A stretch of DNA of 64,000 nt. Origin: Xanthomonas sontii (GTDB taxonomy: Bacteria; Pseudomonadota; Gammaproteobacteria; Xanthomonadales; Xanthomonadaceae). The DNA is taken from assembly GCF_040529055.1 (NCBI RefSeq), contig NZ_CP132342.1, positions 4,400,001-4,464,000 of the forward strand. The letters run 5' to 3'. Shown in pieces: positions 53,673 to 62,811 of the stretch. Made by a program: the position numbers and the translations under genes. Position 1 is the stretch's first letter; each line of letters starts with the position of its first letter. The notes beneath the pieces were generated by a model, which saw only the letters and a program-made list of their open reading frames with translations, made no database searches and was not told the DNA's origin.

Positions 53673-53897
53673 CGCCTGACCTCGTCCCCGCAAAGAAGAT
53701 CGGCCACCTCGGCCGCTCCCGCACGGTGCTGCGCTCGCTGCAGGAACGGCTTCGCATGGACTGCGCCATCGGTGGCGACCAAACAATGAGCATCGCGCGC
53801 GCAAGCGCCGCAAGCGACACGCGCCAGTACGACGACGCCGTCGCCGCACCGCGCACCGGCACACCGAAGCGCCGGGCGGCGATCGCGCTCGCCGCCC

Positions 53898-55787
53898 TCA
53901 ACGCGCCTTGTACAACTCGCTCAGGCGATCCGGCGTGCCGGCGATGCGCTCCAGGTGCGGATACTGCAGGCCGCCGTAGTAGGCGATGCGCAAGGTGTCG
54001 TAGCGGTCGCCGCGCTTGACCAGCAGTTCGATCGGCGTGCTGCCGCCCTTGGCCGCGGTGACCGCGTCCTTGAGCGCCTCGGCGCTGTACTCGCGGCCGC
54101 CGACTGCGACCACGCGGTTGCCGGCGATGATGCCGGCATTGAACGTCGGGCTGTCCCACAGCACGGATTGCACCCGGCCCTGCTCGTCCAGGCTCAGGCC
54201 CAGCGAGTAGCTCAGGTCCAGGTTCTTGTTGCGCGCCTCGGAGGTCTTGCTGGCCGCGTTCGGCTGATCGGTATAGACCAGCTTCCAGCCGCTGGCCTCG
54301 ATCCCGCCGACCAGCGACCCGTGCTCATCGAGACGGCTGCGCAGCAGGCTCGCCCAGTCGTACTTGGCGATCCCATCGAGCGTGGCGACGATGTCGTCGA
54401 AGGTGTAGGTGTTCACGTCCCAGGCGCCGTCGTGCATGCCGAAGAACGCCTTGGCGAAATCGTCCAGCGAGCGCTTGCCGCCGCTGAGCTCGCGCAGCTT
54501 GGCGTTGACCTCCAGCCAGACCATCTGCCCGCCGGAATAGTAGTCCTCGCTCAACTGGTAGCTGCGGTAGGCGCGCGGCCGGCGCATCGACATGGTCGGG
54601 TCGTTGGTGGTGTCCTGCAGCGCGCGCCAGGCCAGGCCGGGACGGCCGCGCTGGTAGACCGCGGCGACGTTGGCCAGCATGTCGCGGGCCTGGTCCTGGG
54701 TCCACAGCCCTGCGCGCGCGGCGATCACCTCGCCCCAGAACTGGGTCTGGCCCTCGTACAGCCACAGCAGGCTGTCGCCCATCGGCACGTTGAAGTTGGG
54801 CGTGGCCAGGTCGGCGCCGCGCCGGTACTTGCCGTTCCAGGAGTGGTTGAACTCGTGCGCGAGCAGGTCGCGCATCTCCCAGCTCTTGTCCCACTCGGTG
54901 AAGTAGTCGAGCGGGCCACTGTTCTCGCTGGAGCGATGATGCTCCAGGCCGATGCCGCCGAGCTTGTCGGTCAGCGCCAGCAGGAACTCGTAGTGGTCGA
55001 AGTGACGCGCGCCGTACAGCTTGTCCATCTGCTGCACCAGGGCCACGTGCGCCTTGATCTGGTCGGGCTTGGCCTCCAGCGACTTGGGCTTGTCGGCGAA
55101 CACGTTCAGCGCCACCGGCGCCTTGCCCTTGTCGTCCAGCACGATGCGCTTGTAGTACTTGCCGGCGAACATCGGCGAATCGACCAGGTCGTCGAAATCG
55201 ATCGGCTTGAACGTCACCGTATCGCCGCTGCGCGTGGCGGTCTCCAGCGCGGTGGCGTAGCTCCAGCCGGCCGGCAGGGTCACGCTGGCCTGCGCCTTGA
55301 TGTTGCGCGCGTACACCCCGGCCGGATACAGCGCGGTGGTGTTCCACTGCAGGTTGAGCATCTCCGGGGTCATCATCACCCGGCCCTGGCCGTCGCCCTG
55401 CGAGGACAGGAACTGGTACTCGGCGACGATCTCGCTGACGCCGGCGGGCACGTCGATCTTGAACGCATAGACGTCGAACTGGTCGCGCGTCCACGGCAAC
55501 ACCTTGCCGTTGGCCTTGATCGTCAGCCCGGCGAGCTTGTCGATCGGACCGGTCGGCGAATGGTTGCCGGGGATCCACTGCGGATACAGCAGGGTCATCG
55601 GCCCCGGCGTGGCCGGGATGGTGCTGCGCACGCGGAAGATACGGTGCGCCAGATCGGTGGCATCGACATCGATCTTCAACGTACCGGCGAAGGGCACGTC
55701 GCGCGGCGGTGCGGTCTGCGCCGTGGCCTGGAACGCGACAGTGGCGGCCAGCAGCAACGGCGCCATCCAGGCGGTGGACTTGTTCAT
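53898..55787 (-). CDS. M61 family glycyl aminopeptidase-like metalloprotease with PDZ domain
   Basis: A 629-residue exported protease. Signal peptide MNKSTAWMAPLLLAATVAFQATAQ. The N-terminal beta domain (RVRSTIPATPGPMTLLYPQWIPGNHSPTGPI) and the zinc-binding HEFNH at 311-315 in LLAHEFNHSWNGK are typical of M61, with the third ligand Glu in LLWLYEGQTQFWGE. A C-terminal PDZ domain begins near residue 525 (GLSLDEQGRVQSVLWDSPTFNAGIIAGNRVVAVGG). M61 enzymes remove N-terminal glycine or alanine. The ATG at 55787 has CTGGAGA upstream. It is 110 bases from the next same-strand gene and has no evident operon partner. Confidence 0.92.
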   Translation of the reverse strand: MNKSTAWMAPLLLAATVAFQATAQTAPPRDVPFAGTLKIDVDATDLAHRIFRVRSTIPATPGPMTLLYPQWIPGNHSPTGPIDKLAGLTIKANGKVLPWTRDQFDVYAFKIDVPAGVSEIVAEYQFLSSQGDGQGRVMMTPEMLNLQWNTTALYPAGVYARNIKAQASVTLPAGWSYATALETATRSGDTVTFKPIDFDDLVDSPMFAGKYYKRIVLDDKGKAPVALNVFADKPKSLEAKPDQIKAHVALVQQMDKLYGARHFDHYEFLLALTDKLGGIGLEHHRSSENSGPLDYFTEWDKSWEMRDLLAHEFNHSWNGKYRRGADLATPNFNVPMGDSLLWLYEGQTQFWGEVIAARAGLWTQDQARDMLANVAAVYQRGRPGLAWRALQDTTNDPTMSMRRPRAYRSYQLSEDYYSGGQMVWLEVNAKLRELSGGKRSLDDFAKAFFGMHDGAWDVNTYTFDDIVATLDGIAKYDWASLLRSRLDEHGSLVGGIEASGWKLVYTDQPNAASKTSEARNKNLDLSYSLGLSLDEQGRVQSVLWDSPTFNAGIIAGNRVVAVGGREYSAEALKDAVTAAKGGSTPIELLVKRGDRYDTLRIAYYGGLQYPHLERIAGTPDRLSELYKAR

Positions 55788-55920
55788 GGGGTCTCCAGAG
55801 GGCGAACGACAGCGGACAGGCAAACTCCCATGCTATGCCTGCGCCGCCGCCGCGTGCCATGCCATAGGTCATGCCCGCGGCGATCGCCGCGCACGGCGCC
55901 TGCCGCATTGGCCGGAGCCC

Positions 55921-56523
55921 TCAGCGCCCGGCCAGTTGGCTGCGCCGCTCGACGATGCGCGAGATCAGGCCGTAGTCCATCGCCTCCTGCGCCGACATCC
56001 AGCAGTCGCGCTCGATGTCGGTCTCCACGCGCTCCAGCGGCTGGCCAGTCTCGCGGGCAATGACCTTGGCGATGCGGGCGCGCGCCTTGAGGATCTCGCT
56101 GGCCTGGATGGCGATGTCGCTGGCCGGGCCGCCGGCGCCGCCGCTGGGCTGATGGATCAGGAACCGGGTCTGCGGCAGGCACACCCGGCGCTCGCGCGGC
56201 ACGCCCAGGAACACGTGCGTGGCCGCGCTGCCGACCCAACCCGAGCCGATCATGTCGACCGGTGCGGAAATGAAGCGCAGCGCATCGTGGATGGCGTCGC
56301 CGGATTCCAGATGCCCGCCCGGCGAGGACACGATCATCGCGATCGGCGCATCGGACTCGGCATCCAGCGCCAGCAGATGGCGTACCGTCTGGTAGGCGCT
56401 GGCGTCGGTGATGGTGCCGAACAGCAGCAGGGTCCGCGCGCGGAACGCCTTTTCCTCGAGGAAGGCGGCGGACGGCGACTGCGCGGAGGGCGCGGCGGGG
56501 GACGTTTCGTCGGAACGCAGCAT
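55921..56523 (-). CDS. ClpP-like serine protease paralogue
   Basis: A 200-residue ClpP-family protein. The conserved strand SSPGGHLESGDAIHDALRF, the nucleophile Ser in GWVGSAATHVFLG, the His in CLPQTRFLIHQPSGGAGG and the Asp in VETDIERDCWMSAQEAMDYGLI form the full triad. It differs from housekeeping ClpP in the GxSA context (GSAAT instead of AASMG) and has a variable 20-residue N-terminus. It is not next to clpX or any Clp ATPase. It is divergent from an ECF sigma gene across about 55 bases, so the two may share control. The ATG is at 56523. Confidence 0.9.
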   Translation of the reverse strand: MLRSDETSPAAPSAQSPSAAFLEEKAFRARTLLLFGTITDASAYQTVRHLLALDAESDAPIAMIVSSPGGHLESGDAIHDALRFISAPVDMIGSGWVGSAATHVFLGVPRERRVCLPQTRFLIHQPSGGAGGPASDIAIQASEILKARARIAKVIARETGQPLERVETDIERDCWMSAQEAMDYGLISRIVERRSQLAGR

Positions 56524-56578
56524 CGGCCTGTCTCCATGTATGGTGGGTGTCCCTCCCAACGAACGACGGGGCCGCGAC

Positions 56579-57397
56579 GTGACATCTCCGACCGACACGC
56601 CCACGCCGGCCGACGGCGAGGCGCTGCGCCGCCAGTTGCTGGCCCTGGCGCATCGCTGGCTTGGCCAGGGCCAGGACGCCGAGGATCTCGTGCAGGAGGC
56701 CTATTTGCGCGCCGCACAGGGACCGCTGCCGGCCAGCGGCCGCGACGCCTGGCTGACCACCGTGCTGCGCCATCTGTGCATCGACCGCCTGCGCCGCCGC
56801 AGCCGCTACCGGGTCCTGCTGGAGCGCATCGCACAGGAACACGCAGTGTCCGTCACCGACGATCCGGACGGGCCGGAGCGCCACGCCCTCCACAGCGCGG
56901 CAGTGACGCACGCGCTGGTAGCGCTGGTGCGCACGCTGCCGGCCGGCGACGTGGCGATGCTGCTGCTCGCCGAGGCCTTCGACTTCAGCCATGCCGACCT
57001 GGCGGCGTTGTCAGCGCGCAGCGAAAGCGCCTCGCGCCAGTACCTGCGGCGCCTGCTGCAGCGCGCGCGTACAGCGATCGAGGACGCCACTGAACCGACG
57101 CGCGCGCACCCGCACGACGACGACGCCTGCCTGCTGGCGCTGTGCCGCCACGCCCTGCGGCACGGCGATCCGGCCGGACTGGTCGCCACGTTGCGTGCGG
57201 CGCGGCCGCAGACCCTGCTGGCCAGCGCCTTCCCGGCAACGGCGGCGGCGCCCGCCCACGCGGCACCCGGCATCGCGCCGGTCTACGCCCAGCCGCTGCA
57301 GCAACATGGGCAACTGGGCCTGTTGATCCGCAACAGCGACGGCGTGCCGACCTGGCTGCCGTTGTGCGAACTCACCGACGCGCCTTGCATGGCGTGA
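56579..57397 (+). CDS. ECF sigma factor with C-terminal extension
   Basis: A 272-residue sigma-70 family protein. Region 2: LALAHRWLGQGQDAEDLVQEAYLRAAQG with AWLTTVLRHLCIDRLRRRSRYR; region 4: LVRTLPAGDVAMLLLAEAFDFSHADLAALSARSESASRQYLRRLLQRARTAI. About 90 further residues follow (ACLLALCRHALRHGDPAGLVATLRAARP and on), recalling the SnoaL-type tails of SigJ/ECF41-like factors but shorter. No anti-sigma gene is adjacent, fitting a factor controlled by its own tail. I prefer the GTG at 56579; the in-frame ATG at 56540 would leave only 16 bases to the divergent clpP-like gene and has no ribosome site. Confidence 0.82.
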   Translation: MTSPTDTPTPADGEALRRQLLALAHRWLGQGQDAEDLVQEAYLRAAQGPLPASGRDAWLTTVLRHLCIDRLRRRSRYRVLLERIAQEHAVSVTDDPDGPERHALHSAAVTHALVALVRTLPAGDVAMLLLAEAFDFSHADLAALSARSESASRQYLRRLLQRARTAIEDATEPTRAHPHDDDACLLALCRHALRHGDPAGLVATLRAARPQTLLASAFPATAAAPAHAAPGIAPVYAQPLQQHGQLGLLIRNSDGVPTWLPLCELTDAPCMA

Positions 57398-57439
57398 GCG
57401 GGACAACCCCGGCGCGCCGGTTGCACCGGCGCCGTCGCT

Positions 57440-58210
57440 TCAGTACCTGCGAACGGGAAAACGCCCGGAGAATCCATCGAACACGGCACGCTCCACGTCG
57501 AGACGCTGCCGAAACTCCGCCGAATCGGTCATTCCGAAGCCGAGCTCATCGGCCTGCCCCGCCGCGAGGCCGGCGAAGATGGCGTCGCAGAAGTCGTCCA
57601 GGTCCGCGCCATGGGCCATGCCCGGGCCCGCCAGCGCGGTGCGGACCGCGGGCGGAATGATCTCGACGACCCTGACCGGCGTCGCGGCAAGCGCGAAGCG
57701 GAGATTGCGCGTATAGCTGTGGAGCGCGGCCTTGCAGGCGCTGTAGACCGGGGCGAACGGCTGCGGAACGAAGGCGCCGCCTGAGGAGACATTGGCGATC
57801 AGTGCAGGCTCGCCATGCTGCAGCAACAGCGGGACCAGCAAATGGTTCAGATGCACGACGGCAGCGAACAGGATGTCGATCTCGCGCTGGCGCTCGGCCC
57901 AGGGCGCCTGGTCGTCGGCGAGCGCGACACGCCGCTGGATGCCGGCGTTGTTGACGACCACGCGCAGCCCGGGATGCCGCGCTCGCAGGTACTGCGCCAG
58001 TCGCTCGCGCTCATCGGCGACCCCGATGTCGTTGACCAGGGTCTGCAGGCCGGGAGCGGCCTGGGCCGCGTGATCGAGCTTGCCTGCATCGCGGCCGGTG
58101 ACCAGCACGTTTGCGCCCGCGGCCAGAAAGCGCCGCGCGAGGCCGAACCCGATGCCGTCGCTGCCGCCGGTCACCACCACATCCACACCTGCGAACGTCA
58201 TTGCGGACAT
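57440..58210 (-). CDS. Short-chain dehydrogenase (DltE-like)
   Basis: A 256-residue SDR. Rossmann motif VVVTGGSDGIGFGLARRFL, NNAG motif VVVNNAGIQRRVAL, active-site Ser in IANVSSGGAFVP and Tyr-x3-Lys in PVYSACKAALHSY are intact. The pattern TGGSDGIGFGLAR is typical of DltE-like oxidoreductases; the substrate is unknown. Three near ATG codons (58216, 58210, 58201) are possible; 58210 has the best spacing from the GGAGG site. It is divergent from a MarR regulator, with two matching palindromes between them, so it is most likely the regulator's target. Confidence 0.9.
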   Translation of the reverse strand: MSAMTFAGVDVVVTGGSDGIGFGLARRFLAAGANVLVTGRDAGKLDHAAQAAPGLQTLVNDIGVADERERLAQYLRARHPGLRVVVNNAGIQRRVALADDQAPWAERQREIDILFAAVVHLNHLLVPLLLQHGEPALIANVSSGGAFVPQPFAPVYSACKAALHSYTRNLRFALAATPVRVVEIIPPAVRTALAGPGMAHGADLDDFCDAIFAGLAAGQADELGFGMTDSAEFRQRLDVERAVFDGFSGRFPVRRY

Positions 58211-58277
58211 CGCCATCGCCTCCAGGAACCGCGTGTCCGCCCGGCTGGCATCGCACGCCTGCCAGCGGCCACGCGAA

Positions 58278-58293
58278 GGTTGTCGTGTCAACC
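58278..58293. promoter_or_regulatory. MarR operator 1, GGTTGTCGTGTCAACC
   Basis: A 5+5 inverted repeat GGTTG-N6-CAACC between the divergent SDR and MarR genes. An almost identical copy lies 33 bases away (58311-58326), three helical turns centre to centre. Confidence 0.7.
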
Positions 58294-58310
58294 TAGAGAT
58301 ACGCCGTTCG

Positions 58311-58326
58311 GGTTGCCATGTCAACC
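58311..58326. promoter_or_regulatory. MarR operator 2, GGTTGCCATGTCAACC
   Basis: Second copy of the GGTTG-N6-CAACC palindrome, 14 of 16 bases identical to the first. It ends 22 bases before the preferred MarR start codon (58349), so binding would hinder regulator expression as well as that of the SDR. Confidence 0.7.
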
Positions 58327-58348
58327 AGCGCCGCCTATGGTGACCCGC

Positions 58349-58792
58349 ATGAAGCACGCACAACTCTCCGCAGGCGAACTGGCGATCTGGCACGCCTTCA
58401 AGCAGATGGGCCAGACGGTGATGGCCGCCGTCGAAAAGGACCTGGCCGACCACGCCGGCCTGACCGGCAGCGACTTCGGTGTGCTGTCGCGGCTGGTGGA
58501 CCTGGGCAAGGGCGAGCTGCGCCAGCAGGCGCTCGCCGATTCCATGGGGTGGCACAAGAGCCGGCTGTCGCATCAGCTCACCCGGATGCAGACGCGCGGC
58601 CTGGTCCGCCGCAGCGACGCAGAACCGCGCGTGGTGAAGGTGGCCATCACCGCCCTGGGCCGGGAGAAGATCGCCGCGGCGCGGCCGATCCACGCCGCCG
58701 CGGTCAGAACGCGGCTGCTCGATCGCCTCAGCGCGGAAGACGCGCAGGTCCTGCTGAAACTCTCCGCGACGCTCGGCTCGGACCGCAGCTGA
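58349..58792 (+). CDS. MarR-family transcriptional regulator
   Basis: A 147-residue winged-helix repressor. The MarR core is plain: LAIWHAFKQMGQTVMAAVEKDLADHAGLTGSDFGVLSRLVDLGKGELRQQALADSMGWHKSRLSHQLTRMQTRGLVRRSDAEPRVVKVAITALGREKI, with the recognition helix HKSRLSHQLTRM and wing residues after RSDAEPR. A dimer with a phenolic or oxidant ligand is usual. The ATG at 58349 or 58337 can serve; 58349 was chosen on family length. Divergent from the SDR gene, with two palindromic sites in the gap. Confidence 0.92.
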   Translation: MKHAQLSAGELAIWHAFKQMGQTVMAAVEKDLADHAGLTGSDFGVLSRLVDLGKGELRQQALADSMGWHKSRLSHQLTRMQTRGLVRRSDAEPRVVKVAITALGREKIAAARPIHAAAVRTRLLDRLSAEDAQVLLKLSATLGSDRS

Positions 58793-58853
58793 CGGCGGCG
58801 CGCCCATCGGCCATCTGCACCTTCCAGGGCGGCCGCACCGGACCGTAGAACGC

Positions 58854-58877
58854 AAAAGGCCGCCCGGAGGCGGCCTT
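58854..58877 (-). terminator. Terminator of the cyoABCD operon
   Basis: On the minus strand AAGGCCGCC, loop TCCG, GGCGGCCTT followed by TTGCG: a 9-base-pair stem with tetraloop and a short T-run, 25 bases after the cyoD stop codon. Confidence 0.8.
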
Positions 58878-58901
58878 CGCGAACCCGAGGCGGTGCGCGC
58901 C

Positions 58902-59240
58902 TCAATGCATCATGTTGACGTTGAGGTTGTGCATCACCCACAGCGAGCCGACCACCACGATGCCGATGATCAGCAGCGAGAACAGGCCCACGTGCACGTT
59001 GGAGCGCTGTTCGGCCGACCGGTCCATGTGCAGGAAGTAGATCAAGTGCACCAGCATCTGCACCGCGGCCAGCACCGCGATGACGATGACGGTGACGCCG
59101 CGCGGGAACGCCCCGCTCATCACCATGCCGAACGGGATCACGGTCAGGATCACCGCCAGCACGAAGCCGACCAGGTAGGACTTCAGGCCGCCGCCGTGGC
59201 CGTGCTCGGCGTGCGTGTCGGAGGAATGATGGTTGGCCAT
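58902..59240 (-). CDS. cyoD: Cytochrome bo3 ubiquinol oxidase subunit IV
   Basis: Small membrane subunit (112 residues) of the haem-copper quinol oxidase, thought to aid assembly of the binuclear centre. Three hydrophobic helices are visible (SYLVGFVLAVILTVIPFGMVM, VTVIVIAVLAAVQMLVHLIYFLHM, LFSLLIIGIVVVGSLWVMH), with the conserved VHLIYFLHMD motif. A His-rich N-terminus ([18 protein letters not shown]) precedes helix 1. It overlaps cyoC by one base and is last in the operon. Confidence 0.95.
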   Translation of the reverse strand: MANHHSSDTHAEHGHGGGLKSYLVGFVLAVILTVIPFGMVMSGAFPRGVTVIVIAVLAAVQMLVHLIYFLHMDRSAEQRSNVHVGLFSLLIIGIVVVGSLWVMHNLNVNMMH

Positions 59241-59866
59241 TACAGCGCTCCCAGCAGGTAGACGATGGTGAACACGCCGATCCAGATCACGTCCAGGAAG
59301 TGCCAGAACAGGCTCAGGCACGCCAGGCGGGTCATGTTGCGCGGGGTCAGGCCGTTCTTCGCGATCTGGATCACCAGCACGGTCATCCACAGCAGGCCCG
59401 AGGCCACGTGCAGACCATGGGTGCCGACCAGGGTGAAGAAGGCCGACAGGAACGCGCTGCGGCCGGGGCCGGCGCCCTCTTCGATCAGGTGGTGGAACTC
59501 GTAGAGCTCCATGCCCAGGAAGCCCAGGCCCAGCGCGGCGGTGACTGCCAGCCAGCCGTACAGGCCGCCCATGCTGCGCTTGTTCGCCGAGATCATCGCC
59601 AGGCCGAAGCCCAGGCTGCTGAACAGCAGCAGGAAGGTTTCCACCAGCACGAACTTCAGGTCGAACAGTTCCTTGGCGGTCGGGCCGTCCATCGTCGCGC
59701 CGGCCAGCACCGCGTAGGTGGCGAACAGGCCGGCGAAGATGAGGCAGTCGCTCATCAGGTAGACCCAGAACCCGAAGACGGTGTTGCCGCCCGCGTCGTG
59801 GTGTTCGTGGTCGTGGTCGTGGCCGCCCGCGTGGGCGGCGTGGGAATCGAGCGTCGTGGAAGCCAT
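59240..59866 (-). CDS. cyoC: Cytochrome bo3 ubiquinol oxidase subunit III
   Basis: Integral membrane subunit (208 residues) of the COX3 family with five hydrophobic helices: [65 protein letters not shown], the signature [22 protein letters not shown] and [23 protein letters not shown]. The N-terminus is His/Asp-rich ([17 protein letters not shown]), a possible metal-binding tail. It lies 3 bases after cyoB and overlaps cyoD by one base. Confidence 0.96.
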   Translation of the reverse strand: MASTTLDSHAAHAGGHDHDHEHHDAGGNTVFGFWVYLMSDCLIFAGLFATYAVLAGATMDGPTAKELFDLKFVLVETFLLLFSSLGFGLAMISANKRSMGGLYGWLAVTAALGLGFLGMELYEFHHLIEEGAGPGRSAFLSAFFTLVGTHGLHVASGLLWMTVLVIQIAKNGLTPRNMTRLACLSLFWHFLDVIWIGVFTIVYLLGAL

Positions 59867-59869
59867 GGT

Positions 59870-61870
59870 TCAGACCGCCTTTGCGGCGTTGGCCGCGTGT
59901 TGCTGTTCCAGCAGGGCGAAGCGCGCGTTCTCGATGCGCTCCACTTCCTCCGCCGGGACCCAGTAATCGATGTCGTCATCGAAGGTGCGCGCGATGAAGC
60001 TGCCGATCATGCCGACCAGGCCGATCACCGCCATCCACCAGATGTGCCAGGTCAGACCGAAGCCCATGACGATGCTGAAGGCGCCGATCCAGAAGCCCGC
60101 CGCCGTGTTGCGCGGCATGTGGATCGGTTCGTACTTGGCCGGACGCGGCCAGCCCTTGCCCTTGAGCTTGTCTTCCCAGAACTGGTCGCGGTCGTCGATG
60201 TGCGGCAGCACCGCGAAGTTGTAGAACGGCGGCGGCGAGGAGGTCGCCCACTCTAGGGTGCGGCCATCCCATGGGTCGCCGGTCAGGTCCATGTTCTCCT
60301 TGCGCTTCCAGATGCTGTAGCCGATCTGCACCAGGTTCAGGAAGATGCCGGTGCCGATGATCGCCGCACCCACCGCGGCCACCATCAGCCACGGCGCCCA
60401 CTCCGGATGGTTGTAGCTGTTCATACGCCGGGTCATGCCCATGAAGCCGAGCACGTACAGCGGCATGAAGGCGATGAAGAAGCCGATGATCCAGCACCAG
60501 AACGAGGCCTTGCCCAGCTTCTCGTTGAGCTTGAAGCCGAACGCCTTCGGGAACCAGTAGGTCAGGCCCGCCAGGTAGCCGAACACCACGCCGCCGATGA
60601 TCACGTTATGGAAGTGCGCGATCAGGAACAGGCTGTTGTGCAGCACGAAGTCCACCGCCGGGATCGCCAGCATCACGCCGGTCATGCCGCCGATGACGAA
60701 GGTGATGATGAAGCCGATGGTCCACAGCACCGGTGCGGTCATGTGCACGCGGCCGCGGAACATGGTGAACAGCCAGTTGAAGATCTTCACGCCGGTGGGG
60801 ATCGAGATGATCATCGTCGTGATGCCGAAGAAGGCATTGACGTTGGCGCCCGAGCCCATCGTGAAGAAGTGGTGCAGCCACACGATGAACGACAGCACGC
60901 CGATGCACGAGGTCGCGTACACCATCGAGGTGTAGCCGAACAGGCGCTTGCGGCTGAAGGTGGCGATCAGCTCGGAGAAGATGCCGAACGCCGGCAGGAT
61001 CAGGATGTAGACCTCCGGGTGGCCCCAGATCCAGATCAGGTTGACGTACATCATGGCGTTGCCGCCACCGTCGTTGGTGAAGAAGTGCGTGCCCAGGTAG
61101 CGGTCCGCACCCAGCAGCGCCAGCGCCACGGTCAGGATCGGGAACGCGGCGATGATCAGGATGTTGGTGATCAGCGCGGTCCAGGTGAAGATCGGCATGC
61201 GCATCAGGGTCATGCCCGGCGCGCGCATGCGCATGATCGTCACGAAGAAGTTGATGCCGGTGAGCAATGTGCCCAGGCCCGAGATCTGCAGCGCCCAGAT
61301 GTAGTAGTCGACACCGACGCCTGGACTGTATTCCAGCCCGGACAGCGGCGGGTAGGCCAGCCAGCCGGTCTGCGCGAACTCGCCCACGCCCAGGGAGATG
61401 TTGACCAGCGCCGCGCCGGCCACGAACAGCCAGAAGCTCAGCGAGTTCAGGAACGGGAACGCCACGTCGCGCGCGCCGATCTGCAGCGGCACGATCAGGT
61501 TCAACAGGCCGGTCATGAACGGCATGGCCATGAAGAAGATCATGATCACGCCGTGCGCGGTGAAGATCTGATCGTAGTGGTGCGGCGGGAAGATGCCTTC
61601 GTTGCCGCCGTGCGCGATCGCCTGCTGGGTGCGCATCATCGCCGCGTCGGCGAAGCCGCGCAGCAGCATGATCAGCGCCACCACGATGTACATGACGCCG
61701 ATGCGCTTGTGGTCGACCGAGGTGAACCACTCCTTCCAGAGGTAGCCCCAAAGCTTGTACTTGGTGACCGCGGCCACCACCAGCAGGCCGAGCAGGCCGG
61801 CGCCGCCAAGGGCCGCCATGATGATCGGCTCGTGGTACGGAACCGCCTCGAGCGTGAGTTTGCCTAGCAT
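59870..61870 (-). CDS. cyoB: Cytochrome bo3 ubiquinol oxidase subunit I
   Basis: Catalytic subunit (666 residues, about 15 transmembrane helices) that carries haem b, haem o3 and CuB and reduces oxygen to water while pumping protons. Key features are the haem ligand His in [16 protein letters not shown], the CuB and cross-linked Tyr motif [16 protein letters not shown], the paired CuB ligands in [10 protein letters not shown] and the haem ligands in [13 protein letters not shown]. The D-channel entrance is the segment N/D near [10 protein letters not shown]. The start at 61870 overlaps the cyoA stop codon by one base. Confidence 0.97.
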   Translation of the reverse strand: MLGKLTLEAVPYHEPIIMAALGGAGLLGLLVVAAVTKYKLWGYLWKEWFTSVDHKRIGVMYIVVALIMLLRGFADAAMMRTQQAIAHGGNEGIFPPHHYDQIFTAHGVIMIFFMAMPFMTGLLNLIVPLQIGARDVAFPFLNSLSFWLFVAGAALVNISLGVGEFAQTGWLAYPPLSGLEYSPGVGVDYYIWALQISGLGTLLTGINFFVTIMRMRAPGMTLMRMPIFTWTALITNILIIAAFPILTVALALLGADRYLGTHFFTNDGGGNAMMYVNLIWIWGHPEVYILILPAFGIFSELIATFSRKRLFGYTSMVYATSCIGVLSFIVWLHHFFTMGSGANVNAFFGITTMIISIPTGVKIFNWLFTMFRGRVHMTAPVLWTIGFIITFVIGGMTGVMLAIPAVDFVLHNSLFLIAHFHNVIIGGVVFGYLAGLTYWFPKAFGFKLNEKLGKASFWCWIIGFFIAFMPLYVLGFMGMTRRMNSYNHPEWAPWLMVAAVGAAIIGTGIFLNLVQIGYSIWKRKENMDLTGDPWDGRTLEWATSSPPPFYNFAVLPHIDDRDQFWEDKLKGKGWPRPAKYEPIHMPRNTAAGFWIGAFSIVMGFGLTWHIWWMAVIGLVGMIGSFIARTFDDDIDYWVPAEEVERIENARFALLEQQHAANAAKAV

Positions 61871-62811
61871 CACTTGTCTCCAGAAGTGCACATGGCGACC
61901 GGCTCAGCAGCCGATGCCGGATGAGCGTCGTGGCCTTCCATCTTGTGGCCCTTGCCCATCATGTATTTGTCGATCAACGACTTGAACAGGCCGTCCTGCA
62001 CCGAGGCGTAGTACGTCACCGGGTAGGCGGCCTTGTCGTTGCGGTTGGCCGCCAGCACCTGGAACTCGGCCTGGTCCAGGGTCTTCTGCGAGGCCTTGAC
62101 CTTGGCCACCCACGCGTCGAAACCGGCGCGGTCGGTGGCATGCGCGGCGAAGCCCATCTTCGAGAAGCCGTGGCCGCTGTAGTTGGCCGACAGGCCGAAC
62201 ATCTCGCCCGGCTCGTTGGCGATCAGGTGCAGCTTGGTCTCCATGCCGGCCATCGCGTAGATCTGCGTGCCCAGGTGCGGGATGAAGAACGAGTTCATCA
62301 CCGTGTCGGAGGTGATCTTGAAGTTCAGCGGCGTGTCGACCGGGAACGCGATCTCGTTGACCGTGGCGATGCCCTGCTCCGGGTAGATGAACATCCACTT
62401 CCAGTCCAGCGCCACCGCCTCGATGGTGATCGGCTTGACCTTGGAATCCAGCGGCTTGTACGGATCCAGCGCATGCGAGGAGCGCCAGGTCAGCACCGCC
62501 AGGACCAGGATGATCATGCACGGGATCGACCACACCACCACCTCGATCGCCGTGGAGTGCGACCAGTTCGGCTCGTAGCGGGCCTTGGTGTTGGACGCGC
62601 GGTAGCGCCAGGCGAAGGCCAGGGTCATCACGATGACCGGGATCACCACCAGCAGCATCAGCACCACCGAGGTGATCAGCAGCGTCTTCTCGTCGTGGCC
62701 GATCTGACCCTTGGGGTTGAGGATGGCCGAGTTGCAGCCGGCCAGCAGCAGCGCGGCCAGCAGCAACAGACCGGAGCGCAGCGAGCGCCGGAGTTGTTTC
62801 AACGGAATCAT
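61870..62811 (-). CDS. cyoA: Cytochrome bo3 ubiquinol oxidase subunit II
   Basis: Subunit II (313 residues) of the quinol oxidase. A lipoprotein signal ([17 protein letters not shown], lipobox LAGC) and two membrane helices ([48 protein letters not shown]) precede the periplasmic cupredoxin domain ([54 protein letters not shown]). The CuA ligands of cytochrome c oxidases are absent, which marks it as a quinol oxidase. A C-terminal His/Met-rich tail ([17 protein letters not shown]) is present. First gene of cyoABCD. Confidence 0.96.
   Translation of the reverse strand: MIPLKQLRRSLRSGLLLLAALLLAGCNSAILNPKGQIGHDEKTLLITSVVLMLLVVIPVIVMTLAFAWRYRASNTKARYEPNWSHSTAIEVVVWSIPCMIILVLAVLTWRSSHALDPYKPLDSKVKPITIEAVALDWKWMFIYPEQGIATVNEIAFPVDTPLNFKITSDTVMNSFFIPHLGTQIYAMAGMETKLHLIANEPGEMFGLSANYSGHGFSKMGFAAHATDRAGFDAWVAKVKASQKTLDQAEFQVLAANRNDKAAYPVTYYASVQDGLFKSLIDKYMMGKGHKMEGHDAHPASAAEPVAMCTSGDK

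Noticed and set aside
53673..53897. Possible gene fragment between the FlaR-like and M61 genes
   Set aside because: Frames on both strands are short and without family features; treated as spacer.
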